Assembly (NCBI RefSeq): GCF_044360475.1
Contig: NZ_CP043494.1
Span: 9,300,001-9,364,000 of the forward strand
Direction: 5' to 3'
From: Archangium minus
Lineage (GTDB): Bacteria > Myxococcota > Myxococcia > Myxococcales > Myxococcaceae
Length of the DNA stretch: 64,000 nt
Within the stretch, counting starts at the first letter, position 1. Each line of letters starts with the position of its first letter. The notes beneath the pieces were generated by a model. That model made no database searches, had not been told where the DNA came from, and worked only from the letters and a program-made list of their open reading frames with translations. Made by a program: the position numbers and the translations under genes. Positions 6,475 through 15,141 of this stretch are shown here, piece after piece.

Positions 6475-9330
6475 CTACGGGCGTGCGAGGCGCCCCGGGC
6501 CCTTCTTCCGCGTCTGGGCCGAGGCCTTGGCTCGCGAACGCGTCGGCTTCTCCTCGGGCACGGGATGGGACTGGACCCACGCGTCCACCTCGGCCACGCG
6601 CTCCTGCTTGCCCACCTGGGCGAAGCGCTCGCGAGCCTTGGCGGCCACGGTGTGGGCCTGGAGGGGATCCTTCCCTGCCTGCCAGAGCGCCCGCGCCAGC
6701 GCGAAGCCACTCTCCGCCAGCGGCTCCGGCTCCACGTCCTCGAAGGCGAGCGCCTTCTCCAGCGGAGCGATGGCCTCCTCCGCGCGGTTCGCCGCCAGCA
6801 ACGCCTGGCCGATGCCATCGTACGAGAAGGACAGGTCCGGGCTGTCTGCCCCCAGGGCCGTCTCCTTCATCGCCAGCGCGGTCTCGAAGGTCTTCCGCGC
6901 CTCGTCGTAGCGCTTGAGGGCGATGAGGCTCATCCCCACGGCATCCAGCGCATCCGCCACGGCCGGGTGCTCCTCACCGAACGAGGCCTTCTGAATGGCC
7001 ACCGCCGCCTGCGCGTGCTTCAACGACGGCTCCGGGCGCCCCAGCTCCCGGTTCGCCCAGGCGAGCATGGAGTGGCAGTCCGCCACCTGAGGATGGCCCT
7101 CGCCCAGGGTGGACTCCATCCGTCCGAGCGCCTCGGTCAGCAGCTCCAGCGCGCGCTCGCGCTCGTGCAGCATCAGGGCGGCCACCCCCAGGTTGTACGT
7201 CGTCTTCATCTGCCGGGGATCTTCCGGCGCCAGCACCTTCTGCTGCAGCTCGCGCGTCTTCTCGAAGTGGCGCTTGGCCTCGGCGTAGTTGCCCTGCCGC
7301 AGAGCCACGTTGCCCAGGTTGCCCTCGAGCTCGCTGGCCAGGCGCGTATCTCCCCCCAAGCGGCTCAGCACCGAGCCCGACAGCCGGGCCCACTGCTCCG
7401 CCTGCTCCTGGTGACCCTGAATGCCGCGGATGAACACCAACCGGTTGAGGGCCTCGACCTTCAGGCGATCCGCCCTCCCCGCCTCCGCGTCGTTGAGCGC
7501 CTGCTCCACCTGGGTTGCCCCGGCGTCGGGATCGCCCGTGAGCTGCTGGTACCACCCCAGGCTGGCGCGCAGCTCGGCCTGGAGCGGCAGGTAGCCGGTG
7601 CTCACCACCTTGGGCTCGAGCTCCTTGGCCCGGCGCAGCGCGTCCTTGTAGCGCCCGGCTCTGCCGAGCGCCTTTGCCTCGGACAGCTCCTTGCCGAGCT
7701 GCTCAATCTGTCCACGCACGGCCGGATCCGCCGGCAGGCCCACCTGGGTGGACAGCGAGACGATGTCCTGACACTCCTGAGGCGAGGGCAGGCCGTTGAC
7801 CGCGTCCACCGAGCGCTCCATCAGCTTCCGATCCGCCTCCGTGAGCAGGTGGGTCAGCGCCTGGAAGTCCTGGCGGTGCCGCTCCAGGCACACCACCTGG
7901 AGCGACAGCAGCTCCTCGGTCTGCACGCCACGCACCCGCGTGGCCTCGCATGCCGCGGTGTGCTGGCGCACCCACTCGCCCGCGTACGCGTCGAGCGCCC
8001 GGCTTACGCTCTGGGCTAACTCCGGCGCAAAGGCGCGGCCCGTCGCCGAGAAGGCCGTCTCCACCTTGCGCCGCACGTCCAGGTTCCACACCTGGGCCAT
8101 GAGCTGCTCCGACCCGGCGCACACCTGGCTCTGCTGATGAAACTGCACACCCGCGGCGGCAACTCCTGCGAGCACCAGGCCTGCCGTCACCACCAACCCC
8201 TGCCGCCTCGCCGCCCGCCGAGGCTCCTGTGACAGCGCCGCCAGCAGCTCCGTCATGGAGCCGAAGCGATCATCCGCGTGAAGCGACAGCCCCTTGAGCA
8301 CCGCGCGCCGCACCCAGGCAGGCACCTTGGTGTTGGAGGGAGGCTCTTGGATGACGCCCTGCAGCTCCGTGCCCCCACGCACCCGAGAGGTCAGCGAGCG
8401 CGGAGCCGTGGTGTGGTCGCCCAGCATCTCGGCGGCCTTGGCCACCTGCGTGGGCTCGAAGGGGCGCTTGCGATAGAGCGCCCAGAAGAGCGCCGCGCAG
8501 AAGCTGAACTGGTCCGAGCGCGCGTCCGGCGTCTTCCCGAGGTATTGCTCGGGAGGCATGTAGTTGGGCGTTCCCACCACCACCCCGGCTTGGGTCACGG
8601 ACGCGGCGACAGTGGGAATGCTCCCGGACATGGAGCCTGGCGACGGCGCCAGCGCGACGGTGGCAGCATCCTCCTCGGGGGAAGACACCAGCCGGGCCAG
8701 GCCGAAGTCCGTCACATAGACGCGCTCGCCCTTGCCGAGCAGCACGTTGGCCGGCTTGAAGTCGCGGTGCACCAGCCCCACCGCGTGCGCCGCCTCGAGC
8801 CCCCGGCCCGCCTGGAGGAACACCCGCAGGATGTCCCGCCACGAGTGCTCCTGCTTCATCCACTGGTGCAGCGTGGAGCCGGAGATGAACTCCATGGCGA
8901 TGAAGACCTGCTCGCCGAACGTCCCCACGTCGTACACGGAGCACACGTTGGGGTGCGAGACACGCGCCATGGCCTGCGCCTCGCGCAGCAGCCGGGCCCG
9001 TCCGCCCTCCACATCGCTTGTCTCCAGGCGCAGGAGCTTGAGCGCCACCTTGCGATCCAGCTCTGGATCATAGGCGGCATACACCACGCCCATGCCGCCT
9101 TCGCCCACGGGCTTGAGGACGACGTAGCGATCGACGCGCGCGCCCCGGAGCAACTCACCCGACTGCGAGGCCTCACCGTCCATCGGATACGGAGTCCGGG
9201 CCTGCCTCGCACGCGGGCTCGCGGCGAGCGTGGCTTCCCGTACCGGCGGCGCGGGAGTCAGGGGTTGGGTCTCCTCCGTCTCCTCGTGCTGCTCGGAATC
9301 TCTACCTTCTGGGGGCCATGAGCGAGACAT
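6475..9330 (-). CDS. Transmembrane Ser/Thr protein kinase with C-terminal TPR array
   Basis: A 951-residue Hanks-type kinase. The kinase domain spans about residues 68-335: glycine loop GEGGMGVVY near 75, lysine in VALKLL, catalytic loop HRDFKPANV near 187, DFG near 208, and GTPNYMPPEQ near 252. The HRDFKP form is common in myxobacterial kinases. A low-complexity insert (SPGSMSGSIP) lies in the activation segment. One membrane span follows near residues 379-396. The remainder is alpha-helical, with at least six TPR units (for example NLGNVALRQGNYAEAKRHFE and YDGIGQALLAANRAEEAIAPLEKAL). The architecture suggests that the TPR part binds a partner or ligand and the kinase phosphorylates cytosolic targets. 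The C-terminal tail is basic. No operon partner is obvious; the cysteine-protease gene lies 37 bases upstream on the same strand. Confidence 0.92.
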   Translation of the reverse strand: MSRSWPPEGRDSEQHEETEETQPLTPAPPVREATLAASPRARQARTPYPMDGEASQSGELLRGARVDRYVVLKPVGEGGMGVVYAAYDPELDRKVALKLLRLETSDVEGGRARLLREAQAMARVSHPNVCSVYDVGTFGEQVFIAMEFISGSTLHQWMKQEHSWRDILRVFLQAGRGLEAAHAVGLVHRDFKPANVLLGKGERVYVTDFGLARLVSSPEEDAATVALAPSPGSMSGSIPTVAASVTQAGVVVGTPNYMPPEQYLGKTPDARSDQFSFCAALFWALYRKRPFEPTQVAKAAEMLGDHTTAPRSLTSRVRGGTELQGVIQEPPSNTKVPAWVRRAVLKGLSLHADDRFGSMTELLAALSQEPRRAARRQGLVVTAGLVLAGVAAAGVQFHQQSQVCAGSEQLMAQVWNLDVRRKVETAFSATGRAFAPELAQSVSRALDAYAGEWVRQHTAACEATRVRGVQTEELLSLQVVCLERHRQDFQALTHLLTEADRKLMERSVDAVNGLPSPQECQDIVSLSTQVGLPADPAVRGQIEQLGKELSEAKALGRAGRYKDALRRAKELEPKVVSTGYLPLQAELRASLGWYQQLTGDPDAGATQVEQALNDAEAGRADRLKVEALNRLVFIRGIQGHQEQAEQWARLSGSVLSRLGGDTRLASELEGNLGNVALRQGNYAEAKRHFEKTRELQQKVLAPEDPRQMKTTYNLGVAALMLHERERALELLTEALGRMESTLGEGHPQVADCHSMLAWANRELGRPEPSLKHAQAAVAIQKASFGEEHPAVADALDAVGMSLIALKRYDEARKTFETALAMKETALGADSPDLSFSYDGIGQALLAANRAEEAIAPLEKALAFEDVEPEPLAESGFALARALWQAGKDPLQAHTVAAKARERFAQVGKQERVAEVDAWVQSHPVPEEKPTRSRAKASAQTRKKGPGRLARP

Positions 9331-9367
9331 GGGGAGAACTCTAGACCGACTCGCTCACGGGGGCACG

Positions 9368-10438
9368 TCAGTCACCGTAGCCGTTGTACTTCACCTTCTG
9401 GCCGATGCCCGGCTGCTTGGCGAACTGCTCCGAGATCACCTCGTCGGCCCTCTTGTCCACGGGGTTGGCGCTCGTCTTGAGGTCCGAGTACAGCTCCTGT
9501 CCCAGCTCCTTCACCCCCAGGTCCTCGCTGTTCAGCAAGCCCAGCACGGACTGCGCGTAGCTCTCGGGAGCCGTCCCGGGGGTGACCTTCTGAGGCGCCT
9601 CGTTCACCGTCGGCACCTGGGGCTTGAAGTCGGAAGTGTCCTGCGGTTTGAGCTCGACGGGGGCCGGGGGCGTGTAGTCCTGGTAGCTGTCCGTCAGGTA
9701 CGGCTTGAAGGTCGTGTCCTTCCCCGCCACCTTGCTCTCATCGGTCTTGAAGGGATCGGGGGTAACCGGGGCCTTGGCCTCCTTGACCTCCTTCGCGGAC
9801 TTCTCCGCCGCCTTGGCGACGCCCTCATCGGCCGGCTTGATGGGGATGAGTACGCCTCCGGCACCCGGCGCGTGATTGACGGCCGAGCGCAACTGCTGCG
9901 CGGTCGCCGAGTAGGTGCCCTTGAGCGGGTCCTTGATGATGTAGTTGCCCTTCTTGTCCTTGCCGTCGATGAGGACGTAGTGCGGGTCGTACTTGCCGGT
10001 GCTCTCGTTGCGCACGCCCACCTGGGCGACGACCTTGTCACCCTTGGCCAGGAGCGAATCCAGCCGGTTGTCCGTGTAGCGCCCGGTGATGACCTTGCCG
10101 TCGACCTTGGCCCCCACTTCCTTCAGCATGGAGGTCATGTCCGCGGCGGTGGTGCCCTTGCTCGACGTGCGATCCCGCGACAGGTCGTTGATGAGGTCCG
10201 CGTCCGTTTGGTCCTGCCTCGTCCCCAGCGCGCGCGCCACCGTCGCGGCCACCGCTCCCGCGCAGTTGTAGACGCCGTTGCGGTAGGTCTCGGGAGTGGC
10301 GCCCTCCGGATTGAGCTGATCGACGACCTTGGCGTCCTTCCAGCGAACCTTCTGGATTTCTTCCGTCAGTGCCTTCCGGAAGGCCTCGATCGCAAGAGGG
10401 GAAAGGGTGTTGTTCGCCCTGTTGATGTTCGACCCCAT
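9368..10438 (-). CDS. Papain/C39-like cysteine protease domain protein without signal peptide
   Basis: A 356-residue protein. The first 200 residues have the layout of a papain-fold (C39-like) peptidase: a candidate nucleophile Cys59 at the start of a helix (YNCAGAVAATV), His153 in DPHYVLIDG and Asp170 in IIKDPLKG, followed by a strand and helix. The HYVLIDG...YIIKDP pattern is the characteristic C39-like His-Asp arrangement. The second half (residues about 205-356) is Lys/Pro/Glu-rich and probably extended, ending in a small helical region. There is no signal peptide or lipobox, and the N terminus is Asn-rich (SNINRANN). It could act in the cytoplasm or be exported by a non-Sec route; both are inference. 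The family assignment rests on the triad pattern only. Confidence 0.55.
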   Translation of the reverse strand: MGSNINRANNTLSPLAIEAFRKALTEEIQKVRWKDAKVVDQLNPEGATPETYRNGVYNCAGAVAATVARALGTRQDQTDADLINDLSRDRTSSKGTTAADMTSMLKEVGAKVDGKVITGRYTDNRLDSLLAKGDKVVAQVGVRNESTGKYDPHYVLIDGKDKKGNYIIKDPLKGTYSATAQQLRSAVNHAPGAGGVLIPIKPADEGVAKAAEKSAKEVKEAKAPVTPDPFKTDESKVAGKDTTFKPYLTDSYQDYTPPAPVELKPQDTSDFKPQVPTVNEAPQKVTPGTAPESYAQSVLGLLNSEDLGVKELGQELYSDLKTSANPVDKRADEVISEQFAKQPGIGQKVKYNGYGD

Positions 10439-10625
10439 GGCTCTCTCCCACCAGCTGAGCCATCCCGGTCCGGCGATTCGGGGGAAGACCGGAAGGATGG
10501 CGAAATTCGGTTCTCAGGATCATTGTCGCCCAAAACGGCCAAAAGTTGCGCGAAAAAGGCGTGGCTTCCTTACCTTCATGCAGTTTCAGGCGATTTTTCT
10601 TGTTTCTCGGAAATCGAGCGGCGGA

Positions 10626-11522
10626 TCACCCCCTTGACTTCTCGTCGAGGCCCGCCCGTTCCGCCGCCAGCGCCCCGAGGGCCGACCAATCGATATCGCC
10701 CTTCCCTCGGGCCACGCCCTCGAGGAAGTGGTCGCGCAGGAGACTGGCCAGCGGCATCGGCACCGACAGGGAGTCGCCGGCCTGCAGCGCCAGCTTCACG
10801 TCCTTGAGCCCCAGCCGCAGCTTGAAGCCCGCCGGCACGTACTGCTCCTGGGCGATCAACGTCGCGTAGCGCTCGAAGATGGGCGAGCGCGCGAACACGG
10901 ACTGGAACACCTCCAGGAACACCTTCGGCTCGATGCCGGACTTGCGCGTGAGCGCGAACGACTCGCCGAGCGCCTCCATCATCGAGGCGATCAGGAAGTT
11001 GCCCGATAGCTTCACCACGTTCGCCGCGGACGCCTTCTCCCCTAGCACCGTGAGCCCGCGCCCGAGCGCCTCCAGCAAGGGACGGCATCGCTCCACATCG
11101 GCCCGCGCACCCGCGGCCAGTACCCAGAGCTGCTTCGCCTCCGCCGCATCTGGCCTGCCGAACACCGGCGCCGACACGTACCCCTGCCCGGCCTTCGCAT
11201 GCGCCTCGGCCAGACGCTCCGAGAGCGCCACGGAGATGGTGCTCGACGAGACGTGGATGGCACCCTGCCCCAGCCCGGCCAGCAGACCCGACCCACCAAA
11301 GACAACCTCCTCCACCGCGGGGTCATCCGCGAGCATGGAGAAGACGAGCTCCGCCCCGCGCGCCGCATCCGCGGGCGAGTCCGCGACCCGAGCGCCCTGC
11401 TGGCGCAGCGTCTCCGCCTTCTCTCGCGTGCGGTTGAAGACCGCGAGCTCATGCCCCGCCGCGCGCAGGTTCCTCGCCATGGCGTGGCCCATGTTCCCCA
11501 GACCGATGAAGCCAACCTTCAT
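10626..11522 (-). CDS. NAD(P)-dependent beta-hydroxyacid dehydrogenase family oxidoreductase
   Basis: A 298-residue member of the 3-hydroxyisobutyrate dehydrogenase/glyoxylate reductase family. The Rossmann dinucleotide motif GFIGLGNMGHAMARNL is at the extreme N terminus. The substrate loop is near residue 117 (YVSAPVFGRPDAA, equivalent to the DAPVSGG region), and the catalytic lysine is in VVKLSGNFLIASMMEALGE. The family reduces or oxidises small beta-hydroxyacids or semialdehydes such as succinic or glyoxylic semialdehyde; the exact substrate cannot be fixed. AGGAGGAA just upstream of the ATG at 11522 confirms the start. It stands alone, with a terminator between it and the upstream gene. 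The 187 bases downstream to 10438 are comparatively AT-rich and probably carry the promoter of the protease gene. Confidence 0.88.
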   Translation of the reverse strand: MKVGFIGLGNMGHAMARNLRAAGHELAVFNRTREKAETLRQQGARVADSPADAARGAELVFSMLADDPAVEEVVFGGSGLLAGLGQGAIHVSSSTISVALSERLAEAHAKAGQGYVSAPVFGRPDAAEAKQLWVLAAGARADVERCRPLLEALGRGLTVLGEKASAANVVKLSGNFLIASMMEALGESFALTRKSGIEPKVFLEVFQSVFARSPIFERYATLIAQEQYVPAGFKLRLGLKDVKLALQAGDSLSVPMPLASLLRDHFLEGVARGKGDIDWSALGALAAERAGLDEKSRG

Positions 11523-11561
11523 GTGCTTCCTCCTCGAGAGCGAGGCGCCAGAGCTAACAGG

Positions 11562-11603
11562 AAAAAGCACGAGGGCCCCAGGTCTTGGAGACCTGGAGCC
11601 CTC
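11562..11603 (-). terminator. Intrinsic terminator of the MXAN_5187-like gene
   Basis: A 15-bp hairpin pairs 11571-11585 with 11589-11603 around a 3-nt loop, followed on the minus strand by TTTTT (11562-11566). The one imperfect pair is G.U on the minus strand but C.A on the plus strand. The direction is therefore minus. Confidence 0.75.
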
Positions 11604-11630
11604 TGGACGACAGTGTCCGTGTCGCGCGCG

Positions 11631-13580
11631 TCAGTCCTTGACGGGCGTGGCCTTGAGGGCGGCCTTGCCCTCCTTCACGTAGACCTGGAAGCGCACCGTC
11701 TTGCAGGCGTACTTCTGGACGAGCTGCTCCTTGTTCTTGCGCAGCTTGGCCACGAACTTGTCGTACGTCAGGCCGTCGTTGGGCTCACCGCACTGATCCC
11801 GCGTGGCTACAAACTCGCGGAAGACCTCCTGGAAGTGGCTCTCCTCGGACAGGACGCCCTGCATCTGCGTGCCCATGACAGGCGTAGGCGCGGAGGAGGG
11901 AGCGGCCACGCCCGGGTGACCCGGCGCCGGGAGCGGGACCTCGGCCGTGTTGGGACGGGCCGAGCGCGCGAGCAACTCCTGAGGGATCGCGGCCACGCGC
12001 GTCGTCTCGGGAGCCGGCTCCGCACCGAAGCCCGAGGGCGGGAGGCCCGCCTGCGCGGCGGCGGCGGCGAAGGGATCCGCCGCCTGCTTCAGCGAGTAGG
12101 CCGCCGTCGGCTGATCCTCGAAGGCGAACGCGCCGCGCGGCGCCGCCGTGGCCACACCGACGCTCGAGTCGGACGAGGGGAAGGGGAAGGAATCCCCCGC
12201 CGAGGCCCGCCCGGCGAACGGATCCTTGCCCGGAACCGTGGGCGACCCATACGGGTCCGCGCCCGGAGCCGGAGGCGGCGGGAACGGGAAGGCATCTCCG
12301 CCCGAAGCCGGAGGCGCCGCGAACGAGTCCACGCCCGGCACCGGAGGCGGCGGGAACGGGAAGTCAGAGTCCGGAACAGCCCGCGTGGGAGCGGGAGACG
12401 CCGGGAAGGGGAAGTCATCCGGGCTGGGGACGGGCGGCTCCTGCACGGGCGCCACGGGCAGCGGCGCCGCGGCCACGGGAGCGGGCGCCGGGGCCTCGGC
12501 CTCCTCCTCGCCCTTCTTGCCCTTCTTCTTCTTGTCCTTCTTCTCCTTCGCGGGCGCCTGGGCCGGAGCGGCACCGCGGCTCGAGCCCATCACCAGCGTC
12601 CACACCAGGGAGAAGCCCAGCAGGCACATCAACCCGAAGAGGGCGATCTGCTGGTAGTCCGCCAGCGCCGTCATGAAGGGCAGCAGGCTGACCACGGCCA
12701 CAACCTCGAGGCCCCCCTCGAGCGCCCGGCGCGAGCCCACCGCGAGCGGAGCATCGCCACCCCGAGTGTCATCGAGGTGGGTGAGCACGGGCAGCTTCAC
12801 CTGCGGCACCTGGGGGAGCCACCCGCGCACGCTGCCACGCTGCACCACGCGGCCGGACTGGCCCGCGGACAGCTTCTTGAGGCCCTCGTCGGCGAGCTTC
12901 GGAGCCGAGCCGGCGGTACCCAGCACCTTGTCACCCTTCACCAGCGCGAGCGCGGCAACGCCGGACGACAGGGCCGCGGACTGCAGCACCTTGTCCTCCA
13001 CCAGGGGGGCGCCCACCACGAGGGTCGCCACCACCTGCGGGCGCCCACCCTCCGCACTCCACAACACCGGCACGGAGTAGAAGACATGGGGCGCGTCGAA
13101 GGCGTCCACCACCACCCCCTCGTTCCCCGCCTCCTTCAACGCCTTCACGTCGACCTGCTCGTCCGAGGCGGGCTCTCCGTCGGCGCGCGCGTACAGCGAG
13201 CCCTCGTTCGTGGCGAGCGCGAGGATGAGCGAGCCCTTGAGGGACTCGGGCACCAACTCCTTCGCGGCGGAGCGCAGGCCGGAGAAGCGCTGGCCCGTGG
13301 GCGGCTCCACGATGCGGAGGCCCTTGCCCTTGGGCAGCACCACCACCTCGGGGTGGACGGCGGCGGCCACATCGGGGCTGGCCGCCAGCTTCAGCGCCAC
13401 GCCCTGCACGGCGAGCCGCCGCGCCACCAGGGAGCGAGCCACCTCGGAGATGGCCGCCGTGGCGGGCGCGGATGCTCCCTCCGTGGCCCGGACACTCAGC
13501 GGTCCGGAAACCAGGGGGAGATGAGCCAAGCCCAGTCCGAGGACCAGGAGCGCGAAGAGGAAGAACTTGAAGCGGACCAT
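11631..13580 (-). CDS. MXAN_5187-type membrane protein with Pro-rich linker and C-terminal domain
   Basis: A 649-residue protein. An N-terminal membrane anchor (FKFFLFALLVLGLGLAHL) is followed by a periplasmic-looking domain (residues about 30-305) resembling a double-Cache/GAF-like sensor. A second span lies near residues 315-335 (ALFGLMCLLGFSLVWTLV), then a Lys-rich segment, then some 200 residues of Pro/Ala/Phe low complexity with repeated FPFPPPP blocks. The last 75 residues (EVFREFVATRDQCGEPN...CKTVRFQVYVK) match, from memory, the C-terminal domain annotated as MXAN_5187 in Myxococcus. Function is unknown; the layout suggests an envelope sensor tethering a cytoplasmic interaction module. 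It ends in a good terminator. Confidence 0.65.
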   Translation of the reverse strand: MVRFKFFLFALLVLGLGLAHLPLVSGPLSVRATEGASAPATAAISEVARSLVARRLAVQGVALKLAASPDVAAAVHPEVVVLPKGKGLRIVEPPTGQRFSGLRSAAKELVPESLKGSLILALATNEGSLYARADGEPASDEQVDVKALKEAGNEGVVVDAFDAPHVFYSVPVLWSAEGGRPQVVATLVVGAPLVEDKVLQSAALSSGVAALALVKGDKVLGTAGSAPKLADEGLKKLSAGQSGRVVQRGSVRGWLPQVPQVKLPVLTHLDDTRGGDAPLAVGSRRALEGGLEVVAVVSLLPFMTALADYQQIALFGLMCLLGFSLVWTLVMGSSRGAAPAQAPAKEKKDKKKKGKKGEEEAEAPAPAPVAAAPLPVAPVQEPPVPSPDDFPFPASPAPTRAVPDSDFPFPPPPVPGVDSFAAPPASGGDAFPFPPPPAPGADPYGSPTVPGKDPFAGRASAGDSFPFPSSDSSVGVATAAPRGAFAFEDQPTAAYSLKQAADPFAAAAAQAGLPPSGFGAEPAPETTRVAAIPQELLARSARPNTAEVPLPAPGHPGVAAPSSAPTPVMGTQMQGVLSEESHFQEVFREFVATRDQCGEPNDGLTYDKFVAKLRKNKEQLVQKYACKTVRFQVYVKEGKAALKATPVKD

Positions 13581-13664
13581 CGCCGACCTTTAGCCCGGGG
13601 TGAAGGGTCCCGCTTATAGCGTCCACCGCTCGGGGCCAGCAAGAATCGGACGAGGTCCGCCCGG

Positions 13665-13696
13665 GAGCCCGGACACCAGGCAAGGGGTCCGGGCTC
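13665..13696 (-). terminator. Terminator-like hairpin after the hibernation-factor gene
   Basis: Perfect 10-bp arms 13665-13674 and 13687-13696 with a 12-nt loop, starting 10 bases after the stop codon on the minus strand. There is no T tract, so efficiency is uncertain; it may be a processing or stabilising hairpin. Confidence 0.4.
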
Positions 13697-13706
13697 TGCT
13701 TACGTG

Positions 13707-14051
13707 CTAGAAGCGCACATCGTCGGGAAGACCCTGGCTGCTCGCCTCCCGCCGCTTCTCCACTGTGCGCTTGATGGTCTTCTCGAGACGATCACGCATC
13801 GCGTCGATCGCCTGGAACATGGTCTCCGCCGTCTCCGTGATGTGAATGCCCGCGAAGCCAGGCATCCGCACGGTCACCCGACACTCCTGGTCCACGCCCC
13901 CCTTGGTTCCGTTGATGTCCACCAAGGCGATCTCGATCTCGCTCGCCTCGTCGTCGATGTACTTGCGGATGGGCTCCACCAGATGCTCGTTGGCGTAATC
14001 CCGAAGCGAATCCGTCAAATCCAGGTGGACTCCTCGCAGCAACACCTTCAT
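13707..14051 (-). CDS. hpf: Ribosome hibernation promoting factor (short HPF/RaiA type)
   Basis: A 114-residue protein that binds the small ribosomal subunit in slow growth and blocks the mRNA/tRNA channel. The beta-alpha-beta-beta-beta-alpha core is visible: LLRGVHLDLTDSLRDYANEHL, then CRVTVRMPGFAG, then ETAETMFQAIDAMRDRLEKTIKR. The short length lacks the dimerising C-terminal domain of long HPF, so it should behave like E. coli HPF or YfiA. A strong Shine-Dalgarno (GGGAGGTGA) lies directly upstream of the ATG at 14051. It is divergent from the receiver gene, with about 150 bases between that presumably hold both promoters. Confidence 0.9.
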   Translation of the reverse strand: MKVLLRGVHLDLTDSLRDYANEHLVEPIRKYIDDEASEIEIALVDINGTKGGVDQECRVTVRMPGFAGIHITETAETMFQAIDAMRDRLEKTIKRTVEKRREASSQGLPDDVRF

Positions 14052-14202
14052 GGCGTCACCTCCCTTGGTCCCTCAAAATGGACAGCCCGGTGACATTCGG
14101 TGAGCGGTCATCGCGCATGCCGCCTCGTTCGCTTGCCTGCCAAGGGACGGAGTGCACGGCCGGCGCGGACGTTTTGTCGTCGCTCCCGGGTTGCCCACTC
14201 GC

Positions 14203-14559
14203 ATGGGAGAGCGAATCAAGGTGCTGCTGGTCGAGGATGATGGCGATAGCCGTGAGCTCCTCGCGGAGCTGCTCGAGCTCGACTTTGACGTCATTACGGC
14301 AGCGGACGGCGTCTCGGGGCTACAGGCCTTCGAGGCAGACCACCCGGATGTGGTGGTCACGGACGAGTCACTGCCCGGAATGTGCGGCACGGCACTCGCA
14401 CAGGAAGTGAAGCACCGACAGCCCAAGGCAGGCGTCATCCTCGTGTCCGGCTATACGAACGTGGATTCCAGCAGCTGTGACGTGGTGCTCCGCAAGCCCA
14501 TTGATGTCGAACGGCTGTCAGCCGCTGTGGGGAGCCTGGGGGAAGCAGCCAAGCACTGA
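14203..14559 (+). CDS. Stand-alone CheY-like response regulator
   Basis: A 118-residue single receiver domain with no output domain. The acidic pair is in LLVEDDGDSRELL and the phosphoacceptor Asp in VVVTDESLPG. The switch serine is in ILVSGYTN, and the conserved lysine-proline is in VLRKPIDVERL. It should relay phosphate or bind a partner protein. The start is uncertain: the ATG at 14203 (GERIKVLLVED) fits the receiver boundary but has no clear ribosome site, and a GTG at 14152 would add 17 residues. No kinase gene is adjacent. The zinc-ribbon gene begins 60 bases downstream with its own strong ribosome site. Confidence 0.85.
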   Translation: MGERIKVLLVEDDGDSRELLAELLELDFDVITAADGVSGLQAFEADHPDVVVTDESLPGMCGTALAQEVKHRQPKAGVILVSGYTNVDSSSCDVVLRKPIDVERLSAAVGSLGEAAKH

Positions 14560-14619
14560 AGCAGGGACGTGCTAACTTCGTGCTCGGTTGCCAGGGTGTT
14601 GTTCCTGGAGGGAGGCACG

Positions 14620-15063
14620 ATGAAGTACTGCATGCAGTGCGGTTCCGAATACCAGGATGGGGTGAAGGAGTGCGCGGACTGTCCTGGCAGCACGCTGGTC
14701 GACGCGGAGACCATGCGCCAGCGCAACGTCGCCCCACCCGGAGAGGGAGACACCCGCAAGTTCGTCCGAGCGGCCACCGCGGATGATCCGTTCACCGCGG
14801 AGGACTACGCCCGCCTGCTTCAACTCGAGCGTATCCCCGTGTTCATCCGGCCGCGTCGCACCGGCACCGTGGATGTACTCACCACCGGCACCCTGGAGCC
14901 CTGGTGGGAGATCATGGTGGGCGAGGAGTTCCTGGAGCGCGCCACCCAGCTGCTGGCCCGGGAGAAGGCGGAGTTAGACGCCACCGCCGAGGAGGCCGCC
15001 CGCGCCGCCGAGGAGGAGGAGCGAGAGACGGAGGGCAGCGCCCCACCGTCCAGCTCCCTCTAA
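14620..15063 (+). CDS. Zinc-ribbon protein with DUF2007-like domain
   Basis: A 147-residue protein. The N terminus is a four-cysteine zinc ribbon (Cys4, Cys7, Cys18, Cys21 in MKYCMQCGSEYQ and KECADCPG). The middle (residues about 60-115; LLQLERIPVFIRPRR, EIMVGEEFLERATQLLAR) resembles the small DUF2007 signal-transduction domain. The C terminus is Glu/Ala-rich and probably a helical tail. The role is unknown; it may bind nucleic acid or protein. GGAGGGAGG is placed seven bases before the ATG at 14620. It is followed by its own terminator. Confidence 0.65.
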   Translation: MKYCMQCGSEYQDGVKECADCPGSTLVDAETMRQRNVAPPGEGDTRKFVRAATADDPFTAEDYARLLQLERIPVFIRPRRTGTVDVLTTGTLEPWWEIMVGEEFLERATQLLAREKAELDATAEEAARAAEEEERETEGSAPPSSSL

Positions 15064-15080
15064 TTCACCACGAGAGCACC

Positions 15081-15110
15081 GCCCCCCAGGCCTCCGCCGG
15101 GGGGCTTTCT
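15081..15110 (+). terminator. Intrinsic terminator after the zinc-ribbon gene
   Basis: Arms 15081-15087 and 15099-15105 form a 7-bp all-G/C stem followed by TTTCT. It lies 17 bases after the stop codon. Confidence 0.65.
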
Positions 15111-15141
15111 CGGATGCCTGGGCAGCATGCAGGCAAGCTGG

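Noticed and set aside
11199..13619. Plus-strand open frame of about 806 codons opposite the MXAN_5187-like gene
   Set aside because: Arg/Gly/His-rich shadow without motifs or ribosome site; the minus-strand gene has signal anchor, domains and terminator.
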